A stretch of DNA of 64,000 nt, from assembly GCA_041389885.1 (NCBI GenBank), contig JAWKRB010000013.1:1-64000 (forward strand), in the 5' to 3' direction. The notes beneath the pieces are model-generated. The model saw only the letters and a program-made list of their open reading frames with translations, was not told where the DNA came from and did not search any database. This stretch comes from JAWKRB01 sp041389885. GTDB taxonomy: Bacteria; Myxococcota_A; Polyangia; Polyangiales; Ga0077539. The position numbers and the translations under genes are program-made. Positions 48,630 to 56,908 of this stretch are shown in pieces; position 1 is the stretch's first letter, and each line of letters opens with the position of its first letter.

Positions 48630-49492
48630 GCGTCGAGTTCCAGTTCGACGGCGAGGTCCCCGAGGCGCGCCCCGCGGCCACGGTGCTCGTGCTGCGAGAC
48701 GGCCTGGCCGGGCCCGAGGTGTTCCTCCTGCGGCGCAGCGCCGACGCGCGCTTCATGGGCGGGGCGTACGTGTTCCCCGGAGGCCGGGTCGACCCCGGCG
48801 ACGCCGACCCCGCGCTGCGCTGCGACCTCACCCCCGAGCAGGCCGCCGCGCGCATCCGCGAGCCCGACCCCGCCCTCGCCCTCGCCCTCCACGTCGCCGC
48901 CATTCGCGAGTGCGTCGAAGAGTCGGGGATCTTTCTCGCCGAGGGCCCCCTCACCGACGACGCCCTGCGCGCCCTCCGGGCCTCGCTCAGCGGCCGCGGC
49001 GCGCCGCCCCTCGCGCAGGTGCTCCCGCCGGGGGTCACGCTCCGCGTGGCGTCCCTCGTGCCCCTCGCGCGGTGGATCACCCCGCGCCTCGAGTCGCGAC
49101 GCTTCGACGCGCGCTTCTTCATCGCCCGCGCGCCCGACTCGGTCGAGGGCGCGTCGCACGACGGCCGAGAGACCGTCGCGTCGGAGTGGATGACCCCGTC
49201 CGCCGCCCTCGAGCGCGCCCAACGCCGCGAGATCGTGCTCGCGCCGCCCACCTGGCGCGTGCTCGCCGAGGTCGCCCGCGTCGACAGCGTCGACGCCGCG
49301 CTGAGCCTGGCGCCCGCCGTGATCGCCCCCTGCGAGCCGGTCGTGCAGAGGGAGGGAGACGAGGTGCACGTGGTCCTCCCCGACGACGCCGCGCACCCCG
49401 ACGCGCCAGGCGAGCCCGACCACGACCTGCCCACGCGCTTTCGGTACGACGACGGCGCGTGGATCCCCGTGCGAGCACCCCGCCGCGGGTGA
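48626..49492 (+). CDS. NUDIX hydrolase, NUDT19-like
   Basis: A 288-residue NUDIX protein. The domain starts AATVLVLRDGLAGPEVFLLR. The Nudix box is split: GGAYVFPGGRVDPGD is separated by about 30 residues from AAIRECVEESGIFLAE. That insertion is typical of NUDT19-type CoA/acyl-CoA diphosphatases, so acyl-CoA cleavage is a reasonable guess. A further C-terminal region is acidic. The GTG start overlaps the upstream stop (GTGA). Confidence 0.87.
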   Translation: MSVEFQFDGEVPEARPAATVLVLRDGLAGPEVFLLRRSADARFMGGAYVFPGGRVDPGDADPALRCDLTPEQAAARIREPDPALALALHVAAIRECVEESGIFLAEGPLTDDALRALRASLSGRGAPPLAQVLPPGVTLRVASLVPLARWITPRLESRRFDARFFIARAPDSVEGASHDGRETVASEWMTPSAALERAQRREIVLAPPTWRVLAEVARVDSVDAALSLAPAVIAPCEPVVQREGDEVHVVLPDDAAHPDAPGEPDHDLPTRFRYDDGAWIPVRAPRRG

Positions 49493-49559
49493 GGCGGTGG
49501 GGGATTTTCCCTCGAAATTTACGGAGGATTGAAAGTTCGTGGGCCGCGCCGCGTCGAGG

Positions 49560-49587
49560 TTGTCTTGACGCCCGATCGATGTAGCTT
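49560..49587 (+). promoter_or_regulatory. Possible promoter of the duplicated-HTH gene
   Basis: TTGTCT, a 16 bp spacer and TAGCTT lie 25 bp before the GTG, in an otherwise AT-richer gap. The match is weak. A GGAGG ribosome-binding site follows at 49601-49605. Confidence 0.25.
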
Positions 49588-49611
49588 CGAGCCCGCGATG
49601 GAGGCCAGAGC

Positions 49612-50931
49612 GTGACGGCGAAGGGGATTGTTCGCGAGGGGAGAGGCGCGCTCGCGGCCCCGGTCGAGCCGGTGTTTCTGGCGTCGCAGCTCGCGTCGAT
49701 GTGCGACGTCGACCTCAAGACGATCCACAACTGGTGCGCCCGCGACGGCGACGAGGGCGGCGCGCTCGAGTGCTTTCGCACGCAGGGCGGGCACCTGCGC
49801 TTTCGCCACGCGTCGGTGATGCGCTTCATGCGCCGTTGGGGGTACCCGATCCCCGACGCGCTCCTCGCCGACCGACCGCACGTGCTCCTCGTCGAGCCCG
49901 AGGCCGCGCGGCGCGCCGAGCTCGTCGCCGCCCTCGAGCTGCGACGTCCCGGCGACGAGTGCGGCGAGGCCCGCGAGGGCGTCAGCACGGGGCTCTGGGG
50001 CGCGCGGCGCTTCTACCTCCACGTGTGGGACGACCCGTACACCGCCCTCGTCGCCCTGGGAGAGCGCCTCGGCGCGGGCGCGCCGCCGCACATCGTGGTG
50101 CTCCCCGCGGGCCTCGAGGGGGTCGACGCGCGATGGCTCGCCGCGGCGAGGGAGCTGCTCGGCGCCGAGGCGCTGCGCTGCGTCCTGGTCGACGACTCCG
50201 GGGCGACGGCGGCCCTCGCGGGGGAGCCCGGCGTCGCGACGGTGGTCGATCGCCGGGAGCTCCCCGCGGCGCTGCAGCGGCAGGTCGAGGCGCTGGGGTG
50301 GGGCGAGGCGCGACCGACCGCCCGGCGGCCGCGACGACGTCGCCTCCCCATCGCGCCCAAGGAGCCGATCTACGTGGCCTCGCAGGTCGCGAAGATCTGG
50401 GGCGTCGACCTCAAGACCGTGCACAGCTGGGTCGACCGGGGCGACATCGAGGCCTTTCGCACCCCCGGGCGCCACCTGCGCTTTCGCCGCCGCGCGCTGC
50501 TGCACCTGCTCCGGCGCTACGACAAAGACGTCCCCGAGGGCGTCGCGCCGGAGCGCCCCCGGGTGATGCTCGTCGCCGCCGCCGACGCGCCCCTCGCCGC
50601 CCTCGCGCCGAGGCTCTCGGAGCGCTTCGAGCTCGCCGTCGAGACCGACGCGGTGCGCGCCCTCGCGAACATCGGCCTCGGCTGCTCGGGCGCCGCGCTC
50701 GTCGACGCCGTGGTGGTCGACGTTGCCGCGGGTGACCTCGACGGCGCGCGCTGGTCCGCCGCGCTGCGGGCGCACCCCGACACGCGCTACACCCTGGTCT
50801 TCGCCGTCGGCGCCGACGCGAGCACCCACGAGGCCCTCCGCGCCGCGGGGGTCACCGCGACCATGCCCGAGGCGCACCCCGAGCTCCTCGACACGCTGCT
50901 CTCCCGCGCCCTCGGCCTCGGGGCGGCGTAG
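49612..50931 (+). CDS. Internally duplicated HTH plus receiver-like regulator
   Basis: A 439-residue protein made of two similar halves. Each begins with an excisionase/MerR-type HTH: FLASQLASMCDVDLKTIHNW, then CFRTQGGHLRFRHASVMRFM in the first; YVASQVAKIWGVDLKTVHSW, then AFRTPGRHLRFRRRALLHLL in the second. Each HTH is followed by a Rossmann-like segment (RPHVLLVEPEAARRAELVAA and RPRVMLVAAADAPLAALAPR). That segment looks like a response-regulator receiver without a convincing phospho-acceptor Asp site. The two HTHs could bind a direct or inverted repeat from one polypeptide. The start is GTG after GGAGG. It is monocistronic. Confidence 0.8.
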   Translation: MTAKGIVREGRGALAAPVEPVFLASQLASMCDVDLKTIHNWCARDGDEGGALECFRTQGGHLRFRHASVMRFMRRWGYPIPDALLADRPHVLLVEPEAARRAELVAALELRRPGDECGEAREGVSTGLWGARRFYLHVWDDPYTALVALGERLGAGAPPHIVVLPAGLEGVDARWLAAARELLGAEALRCVLVDDSGATAALAGEPGVATVVDRRELPAALQRQVEALGWGEARPTARRPRRRRLPIAPKEPIYVASQVAKIWGVDLKTVHSWVDRGDIEAFRTPGRHLRFRRRALLHLLRRYDKDVPEGVAPERPRVMLVAAADAPLAALAPRLSERFELAVETDAVRALANIGLGCSGAALVDAVVVDVAAGDLDGARWSAALRAHPDTRYTLVFAVGADASTHEALRAAGVTATMPEAHPELLDTLLSRALGLGAA

Positions 50932-51020
50932 GGCGCCGGTCGCCTCCTCGACGGGTCGAGGCGAGTGCTGGTACCTCTGCCGCGCGGCTCCGCGGGGCCG
51001 CGTGAGGAGCCGACGAAGCC

Positions 51021-52709
51021 GTGTCGCCTGTGAAGAGCCTTGTGTTCCTGCTGTCGCTCGCAGCCTGCACCCCGACCGCCAGCGTGAACCTCGGCGGCTT
51101 CGCCGACGTCCCCGTCGCGAGCGACACGCCGGCGCTCACGGACGCGGGCGCGCAGGGCGACGCGATCGTCCTGGTCGACGTCGCGTCCCTCGCCGACGCC
51201 GTCGTGGCCGAGGACGCGCCCGCCGACGCGACGGGCCCGCTCCTCGCGTGGGGGCAGGCCTGCGCCCTCCCCACCGACCGCTGCGCGGCCCCGGCCGGCG
51301 AGCGCGGGATCTGCTCCACCGCGCGCGGCACGCCGCTCTGCATGCACACCTGCGACACCCAGGCGGCGAACACCCTCTGCGAGGGCGACCGCGGCGTCTG
51401 CGTGGCGGGGAGTGACGGGAGCAAGTACTGCCTCCCCAGGTGCGACGAGAGCACCCCCTGCGCGCCCGGCGCGGCCTGCGCGTGGCTGGGCTACCGGCAG
51501 CGCCCCGGCGCCGACGCGGGGCTCGCGGGCATCGGCGTGTGCCTCGCGTCGTGCACCGCGAGCGGACCCGACGCGTGCATGTCCCCGGGCTCGGCGTGCA
51601 ACCCCACGAACCGCGCGTGTGAGCGCACCGACTGCGACGGCATGTGCCCCGCGGGCACGGCCTGCAACAACGGCCTCTGCAACCCGCCCACCCCCGCGGC
51701 GCTCTACACCGCCTGCAACCCCGCGCCGGGCGCGCCGGTGGTGTGCAGCCAGAACTACTGCCTCGGCGACTCCGCGCAGAACAGCGGCTTCTGCACCCAG
51801 GCCTGCGACAGCGCCTCGGGCACGCTCACCTGCGGGACCGGCGTCTGTTACTACGGCCTCAACGCCGCGCAGACCGAGATGGGCGCGGCGTACACGGGCT
51901 ACTGGGAGTCGTCGTTCAACGTGCTCGGCGGGAGGCTCACGGGCGTGTGCATGAAGGCCTGCGCGACCAGCGCCGACTGCCCCGGGCGCTTCTCGTGCCA
52001 GACCTACAACGGCGTGCGCGCGTGCATCCCCTACGGGATCCCCGACGTGACCACGAGCGCGGGGGCGGGGCTCCCCGGCACGGTCTGCCGCGCGAACACC
52101 GACTGCGCCACGGGCAACTGCCTGCTCTTTCAAGGCTTTCGCGACGGCCTCTGCGCCCGCGCCTCGCTCACGACCCCTTGTCCCGCAGGGACTTCGGCGC
52201 TGAGCACGTCCGGGGGCGAGACCCTCGCCTGCGCCCGCGCCTGCGCGAGCAGCCGCGACGCCGACTGCCCGGGCTCCTGGCGCTGCACCGCGCAGAGCCT
52301 CTGCGCGAACGTCGGCTGCCGCTCCAACGCCGACTGCGCCGCGGGCTACACCTGCGACGTCGCCAGCGACCGCTGCCTGCTCTCGCCGCTCCCCGGCGCG
52401 GGGGAGGTCGGCGCGCCCTGCGCGAGCAACGAGGCGTGCCGCGGCGGCACCTGCTTCACCCCGATGGTCAACGGCGGCGTGGCGCAGTGGCGCGACGGGT
52501 ACTGCACCGCGGGCTGCGCGGCCCTCGCCGGCGGCGGCGACACCTGCCCCGCGGGGAGCTACTGCTCCTCGCGCAGCGTGGGCGTGCAGGGCGCGTGCAT
52601 CAAGCTCTGCGACGCGATGACCAGCGCCTCGCGCTTCGGCGCGTGCCGCGCGGGGTACTCCTGCCAGGCCTTCACCGGCGACCCCCGCACGGGGCTCTGC
52701 CTCAACTGA
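51021..52709 (+). CDS. Cys-rich secreted lipoprotein
   Basis: A 562-residue protein: the lipobox VFLLSLAAC, an Asp/Ala-rich spacer, and then about 40 Cys in irregular modules (ERGICSTARGTPLCMHTC, CDGMCPAGTACNNGLC, ACASSRDADCPGSWRCTAQS, SNADCAAGYTCDVASDRC). It lacks the regular Stig1 period of the gene at the left edge. GTG codons at 51021 and 51030 are possible starts. Disulfide-stabilised surface protein of unknown role. Its end overlaps the convergent RegB-like gene by eight bases. Confidence 0.78.
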   Translation: MSPVKSLVFLLSLAACTPTASVNLGGFADVPVASDTPALTDAGAQGDAIVLVDVASLADAVVAEDAPADATGPLLAWGQACALPTDRCAAPAGERGICSTARGTPLCMHTCDTQAANTLCEGDRGVCVAGSDGSKYCLPRCDESTPCAPGAACAWLGYRQRPGADAGLAGIGVCLASCTASGPDACMSPGSACNPTNRACERTDCDGMCPAGTACNNGLCNPPTPAALYTACNPAPGAPVVCSQNYCLGDSAQNSGFCTQACDSASGTLTCGTGVCYYGLNAAQTEMGAAYTGYWESSFNVLGGRLTGVCMKACATSADCPGRFSCQTYNGVRACIPYGIPDVTTSAGAGLPGTVCRANTDCATGNCLLFQGFRDGLCARASLTTPCPAGTSALSTSGGETLACARACASSRDADCPGSWRCTAQSLCANVGCRSNADCAAGYTCDVASDRCLLSPLPGAGEVGAPCASNEACRGGTCFTPMVNGGVAQWRDGYCTAGCAALAGGGDTCPAGSYCSSRSVGVQGACIKLCDAMTSASRFGACRAGYSCQAFTGDPRTGLCLN

Positions 52710-54003
52710 CCTCGGCCTCGCTCGGCGCGCGGGGGAGCACGATCGCCACGGCGGTCTCGCCTCCCTCGCTGCGGGTCTCCAGCCGCCCTCCGTGGCGGGC
52801 GGCGGTGGCGCGCACGAGAAAGAGCCCGAGGCCCATGCCCTGCCCCTCGGGGCGGGTGCTGAAGAAGGGCTCACCCAGGCGTGTCGCGTGCTCGGGGGGA
52901 ATGCCCACGCCGCGGTCGATCACCGCCAGCCGCAGCCCGCGCCCCTTCGCCTCGCCCCGGAGCTGAATCGCCCCCCGCGCCCCCGCGCCGCGCTGCGCCC
53001 GCGCGGCGTTGTCGAGGAGGTTGAGCAGCGCGCGACGGAGCGCCGCGCGCGCGAAGCGGGCGGTGAGACCCTCGGGGGCGGAGACGGCCACGCGGTCGTC
53101 GGGGTTCGCGGCGTGCCACGCGTCGGCGACCTCGCGGAGAAACGCGGCGACCTCGACGTCGGCGCGCTCCTCGTCCTCGGGGGCGTGCGAGCGCAGCCGC
53201 GCGAGGATCTCCCGGCACCGCTTGAGCTCCGCGCGGATGCGCTGCGCCTGCGCCCCCTGCTCGCTGTCGGCGTCGAGGGTCTCGGCGAGCTCGGCGGCGA
53301 GGATGGCGATGGTCCCCAGGGGGGTGTTGAGCTCGTGGGCGGTGCCGGCGGCGAGGGTGCCCAGGGCGGTCCAGCGCACGGCGCGCTCGGCGTCGAGGCG
53401 GGCCGAGGCGAGCTCGATCTCTCTGTCTCGCAACGACTTCAGCACGCGGTCGATGAAGAACCAGAGCGCCCCGGCGGTGAACGCGAAGCCCAGCCACATA
53501 CCCCGCACGTGCAGCCCGAACATCGACGCCGAGTGCCACACGTGCACCTGCTCGGGGCGCACCACCAGCAGCGCGCCGTAGGCCATCACCACCATCACGG
53601 TGACCACGAGTCCCCAGCGCCGCCCGGCGAGGATCGCCCCCAGCGCGACGTGCAGCACGTAGAGCACGGTGAAGGGGTTCATCGCGCCGCCCGTGAAGCT
53701 CAGGAGCACCGTGAGCCCCAGCGCGTCGAGGAGCAGGTGCGCGGCGATGCCCCGCTCGCTGAGGGTTCCTCCCCCGCGGCGGAGGGAGCGCGCGAGGAGG
53801 AGGTTCGCGGCCGAGAGCCCGCCCACCACCACGAAGAGCGGCGCGAGGGGGAAGGGCGCGTGGAGCATGAAGCGCACGCCGGCCACGGTGGCGAAGAGCG
53901 CGGCGATCTGCGCCCAGCGCAGGCGCACCAGCCAGATGGGCTCCACCGGCAGCGGGGTCGGCGCGGCGTCGATCACAGCGTCGCGTGACACGGGGGCGCT
54001 CAC
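52702..54003 (-). CDS. regB: RegB/PrrB/ActS-type redox sensor histidine kinase
   Basis: A 433-residue kinase with about six membrane helices in the first 200 residues. The loop TGGAMNPFTVLYVL matches the GGxxNPF quinone-sensing motif of RegB. The H-box is AAGTAHELNTPLGTIAILAA. The following ELKRCREILARLRSH keeps the Cys that is redox-active in RegB. The HATPase has NLLDNAARAQRG, DRGVGI and GMGLGLFLVR. In proteobacteria RegB senses quinone pool and redox state and phosphorylates RegA. The GTG start overlaps the regulator stop (GTGA), confirming the pair. Confidence 0.9.
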   Translation of the reverse strand: MSAPVSRDAVIDAAPTPLPVEPIWLVRLRWAQIAALFATVAGVRFMLHAPFPLAPLFVVVGGLSAANLLLARSLRRGGGTLSERGIAAHLLLDALGLTVLLSFTGGAMNPFTVLYVLHVALGAILAGRRWGLVVTVMVVMAYGALLVVRPEQVHVWHSASMFGLHVRGMWLGFAFTAGALWFFIDRVLKSLRDREIELASARLDAERAVRWTALGTLAAGTAHELNTPLGTIAILAAELAETLDADSEQGAQAQRIRAELKRCREILARLRSHAPEDEERADVEVAAFLREVADAWHAANPDDRVAVSAPEGLTARFARAALRRALLNLLDNAARAQRGAGARGAIQLRGEAKGRGLRLAVIDRGVGIPPEHATRLGEPFFSTRPEGQGMGLGLFLVRATAARHGGRLETRSEGGETAVAIVLPRAPSEAEVS

Positions 54004-54533
54004 CTCCGGGGCGGGTACTTCTGGAGCTTGCGCTGGAGGGTCCGGCGGTGCATCCCGAGGCGCCGCGCGGTCTCGGAGATGTTCCCGTCGCAGTCGGCGA
54101 GCACGCGCTGCAGGTGCTCCCACTGCGCGCGGTCGAGGGAGGGCACGGTGGCGTCGTCGACGTGCGCGGGCTCGGCCAGCTCCGACTCGCCGAAGGCCGC
54201 CTCGATCTCCGCGGGCTCGGCGGGCTTGGTGAGGTAGTTCACCGCGCCGCGCTTGATCGCCTCGATGGCCGTGGGGATGCTCCCGTACCCCGTGAGCACC
54301 ACCACGGAGATGCCGGGCAGGGCGGCGGTGAGGTCGCGCAAGAGGTCCATCCCCGAGCCGCCGGGCATGCGCAGGTCGATCACGGCGTGGGTGAAGCGCA
54401 CCGTGGCCGCGAGGCGCAGCGCCTCGTCGGGGCTCTGCGCGGCGGTGGTCGACCACCCCCGGCGCGTGAAGGCCGACGCGAGGGCCTCGCGAAAGGGCGC
54501 GTCGTCGTCGACGAGGAGCAGCGTGCCAGACAC
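54000..54533 (-). CDS. regA: RegA/PrrA/ActR-type response regulator
   Basis: A 177-residue regulator. The receiver has LLLVDDDAPFREALASAF, the phospho-acceptor region VIDLRMPGGSGMDLLRDL and VVLTGYGSIPTAIEAIKRGA with VNYLTKP. A short Pro-free linker leads to the Fis-like HTH DCDGNISETARRLGMHRRTL, then QRKLQK, the hallmark of RegA. It starts at GTG. RegA controls respiratory, carbon- and nitrogen-fixation genes in response to redox in proteobacteria. Here it faces, across 107 bp, a divergent gene chain headed by a YtkA/FixH-like lipoprotein, a possible target. Confidence 0.93.
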   Translation of the reverse strand: MSGTLLLVDDDAPFREALASAFTRRGWSTTAAQSPDEALRLAATVRFTHAVIDLRMPGGSGMDLLRDLTAALPGISVVVLTGYGSIPTAIEAIKRGAVNYLTKPAEPAEIEAAFGESELAEPAHVDDATVPSLDRAQWEHLQRVLADCDGNISETARRLGMHRRTLQRKLQKYPPRR

Positions 54534-54640
54534 GACCGCGGAGCTAGCACGAAAGCCCGCGCACGGCGTGCTCGCCGCGCTGCGTCCGATTGTCGCATCG
54601 CCTTGTCGAGCGCCCCCAAGGGGTGACAGGTATCGCCGCC

Positions 54641-55042
54641 GTGACGCGTCGCTCTCACATCCTGGCGCTGGGTCTCTCGCTCCTCGGCGCGTGCGGCGCG
54701 AGCCCGACCGAGACCTCCGCGGGAGACTTCGTGCCCGACATCTCCGAGCGCGGGAGCTTTCGCCTGCAGGTCTCCCTCGACGAGGGGAGCTTTCGCCGCG
54801 GCAGCAACCCCATGACCGTGCGCGCGCTCACCCCCGAGGGCGAGCCCGCGTCGCTGCTCGAGGTGCGCGCGCGCATGCCGGGCCACGCCCACGCCGAGTC
54901 CCTCGCCGAGGTGCGCGCGGTCGACGGCGCGTGGCGCGTCGACGGCCTCGAGATGACCATGCCCGGGCGCTGGGTGATCACCTTTCGCGTCGCGCACGAG
55001 GGCGTCGAGGATGAGGCGCTCGCCGTCACCTCGCTGCGCTGA
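54641..55042 (+). CDS. YtkA/FixH-like lipoprotein
   Basis: A 133-residue lipoprotein (lipobox LSLLGAC). After a short linker comes one Ig-like domain with GSNPMTVRALTPEGEPASLL, VRARMPGHAHAESLAEV and MTMPGRWVITFRV. This is the YtkA/FixH-type fold that in several families handles copper or cytochrome oxidase assembly; the Met and His of MPGHAHAE are plausible metal ligands. GTG at 54641 gives the best signal peptide. It overlaps the next gene by 32 bases. Confidence 0.75.
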   Translation: MTRRSHILALGLSLLGACGASPTETSAGDFVPDISERGSFRLQVSLDEGSFRRGSNPMTVRALTPEGEPASLLEVRARMPGHAHAESLAEVRAVDGAWRVDGLEMTMPGRWVITFRVAHEGVEDEALAVTSLR

Positions 55043-55922
55043 GCTCGCCCTCGCGGCGCTGCTCTTCGGCGCGCCCGTCGCGGCGTGCCCCTGCGGCGCG
55101 CCCTCGGGGGCCTTCCCCGCGTGGACCGCCCTCGACGAGCGGGTCACCGTCACCGCCCTCGCGGGCTACGCGGGCGAGGTGGGGAGCTTCGACGACCGCG
55201 CCCGCGCGTGGCCCCTCCCGCGCGACGTCGCCGCGCACCGGGTGACCCTCGACCTGCTCGCGGCGTGGCGCCCGATCGCCGCGGTGGAGCTCTCGCTGGG
55301 CGTCGCCGCGGCGTGGTCCCACGCGTCGCAGCCGGGGGTGCTGGCCGAAGGGATCTCCCTGGGAGACAGCGCGTTTCGCGCGCGGTGGGAGCTCCCGAGG
55401 GGTTCGTCTGCGGGGGTCCCGGCGGCGGCGCTCTGGCTCGGCGCGCGCGCGCCCACGGGCGAGCGAGACCCCCGCGCGAACGGGCTCACGAGCGTGGGCC
55501 TCGGGCACTGGGAGGCGAGCCTCGGGGGCGAGCTGAGCTGGTCCTTCGGCGCGCGTTGGACCCTGAGCGTCGGCGTCGAGCTCGGCGCTCGCGCGCCCGC
55601 GACCTGGGACCACGTCGAGGTCACCCCAGGGCCCCGCGTCGCGGCGCTGCTGCTCGCGGTGTGGCGCCCCAGCGAGCGCGTCGCCCTCTCCGCGGGCGTC
55701 ACCGCGTGGGCGGAGCTCTCGCCCTGGGTGCAGGGCGTACGCGAAGACCCCTCCGTGAGCCACCGGGTGGGACCCACCGTGGGCGCGAGCTGGCAGGCGC
55801 TGCCCGCGCTGCGGGTGCTCGCGTCGGCGGGGATCGATCCATTGGTGGACGGCTTCGGCGGCAACGCCGCGGCGAACGTGCGCGCGACGCTCGGGCTGAG
55901 CTGGGCCGCGCTGCGCGATTGA
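55011..55922 (+). CDS. Outer-membrane beta-barrel protein
   Basis: A 303-residue protein with a signal peptide (LALAALLFGAPVAA-CPCG). It is followed by amphipathic strands alternating hydrophobic and polar residues (LDLLAAWRPIAAVELSLGVA, WTLSVGVELGARAPATWD, RVLASAGIDPLVDGFGG) and ends in a strand with aromatic and Leu (RATLGLSWAALRD). It resembles the MetA/transporter-like barrel group. Function unknown. It is translationally coupled by overlap to the YtkA/FixH-like gene, suggesting a shared process such as metal or small-molecule traffic. Confidence 0.72.
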   Translation: MRRSPSPRCAELALAALLFGAPVAACPCGAPSGAFPAWTALDERVTVTALAGYAGEVGSFDDRARAWPLPRDVAAHRVTLDLLAAWRPIAAVELSLGVAAAWSHASQPGVLAEGISLGDSAFRARWELPRGSSAGVPAAALWLGARAPTGERDPRANGLTSVGLGHWEASLGGELSWSFGARWTLSVGVELGARAPATWDHVEVTPGPRVAALLLAVWRPSERVALSAGVTAWAELSPWVQGVREDPSVSHRVGPTVGASWQALPALRVLASAGIDPLVDGFGGNAAANVRATLGLSWAALRD

Positions 55923-55943
55923 TCCGGGGGTATGCTCCCGGCG

Positions 55944-56048
55944 ATGTCGTCGGGGCTGCGCGCGTTTCTCGTGCTGGTGATGGTCGGGGCGCTCTGGGCC
56001 GCGGGCTTCGCCGCGGTGCTCGCCGTCACCCCCGCGGTGCCCTCGTGA
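55944..56048 (+). CDS. 34-residue single-helix membrane protein
   Basis: The ATG opens MSSGLRAFLVLVMVGALWAA, then GFAAVLAVTPAVPS and stop. It is nearly all one hydrophobic helix, with a positive N-terminal side. Its stop overlaps the GTG of the protease gene (GTGA), the same coupling seen across this gene chain, which supports real translation. No ribosome-binding site better than GGCG is seen. Such subunits often accompany cytochrome oxidases or transporters; here the role is unknown. Confidence 0.5.
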   Translation: MSSGLRAFLVLVMVGALWAAGFAAVLAVTPAVPS

Positions 56049-56908
56049 GCGACGCGCCCAGGCCTCCCCGCCTCTGGACCTCGGCCCTCGCCTTCGCGGT
56101 GTACCTCGCGACCGTGCTGATCGGCACCGTGGTCACCCTCGCGCTCTTTCTCCTCGCCCGCGCGCAGCCCGGACGCGTCGACGAGGCCCTCACGCAGGAG
56201 GCCGTCGCGGCCCTCGGGACCTCCCTCCCCGGCATTCTCCTCGCGGGCCTGGTCTCGTCGCTCGCGGGCGTCGGCGTGGCCCTCGCGGCGGCGTCTCTGT
56301 CGCCGCAGCCCGTGCTCGCGCGGCTGCGCCTGGTGCCGACGCGCCGGGGCTCGCTCGTGGCCCTCGCGGCGACCCTCGCGATGGTGGGCATGGGCGCGCT
56401 CTCGAGCGCCGTCACCCGCATGCTGCACTTCGAGAACCGCGGCACGCTCCCGCTGATTCGCGAGGCGCTGCGCGGGCTCACGCCGCCGCAGATGGCGCTC
56501 GGCGTGGCGATCATCGGCGTCTCGGCGGGCGTGGGGGAGGAGCTGTTCTTTCGCGGTTACCTCCTCACGCGGCTCGCCGCGCGCTGGCGCCCGTGGGTGG
56601 GCAACGCCGTGGTGGCCGCGCTCTTCGCGCTGATGCACCTCGACCCTGTGCACTCGTCCTTCGCGCTGCTCGTGGGCCTCGCGCTCGGCTGGACCTCCCT
56701 GCGCGCGAAGAGCGTGCTCCCCACCCTCGGCGCGCACGTGCTGAACAACACGATGAGCGTGGTGAGCACCTCCGTCGAGTCGGGGGAAGACGACGCGCCG
56801 CTGCGCGTGCTCTTCGTCGCGGGGCCGGTGGCGATCGCCGCGGGGCTCTACGCCGTGGCGAGGCTCACTCGGGGTACAGTGCGCGGCGATGAGCACCTAC
56901 CGACGTGA
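56045..56908 (+). CDS. CPBP-family intramembrane glutamic protease
   Basis: A 287-residue protein with about seven membrane helices. The catalytic motifs of the CPBP/Abi family are present: GVGEELFFRGYLL (EExxxR), ALFALMHLDP (FxxxH) and LGAHVLNNTMSVV (HxxxN/D). Members cut prenylated or membrane proteins, and in some bacteria act in bacteriocin immunity or anti-sigma cleavage. The GTG start overlaps the small membrane gene, and the end overlaps the amidase gene by 20 bases. Confidence 0.9.
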   Translation: MSDAPRPPRLWTSALAFAVYLATVLIGTVVTLALFLLARAQPGRVDEALTQEAVAALGTSLPGILLAGLVSSLAGVGVALAAASLSPQPVLARLRLVPTRRGSLVALAATLAMVGMGALSSAVTRMLHFENRGTLPLIREALRGLTPPQMALGVAIIGVSAGVGEELFFRGYLLTRLAARWRPWVGNAVVAALFALMHLDPVHSSFALLVGLALGWTSLRAKSVLPTLGAHVLNNTMSVVSTSVESGEDDAPLRVLFVAGPVAIAAGLYAVARLTRGTVRGDEHLPT

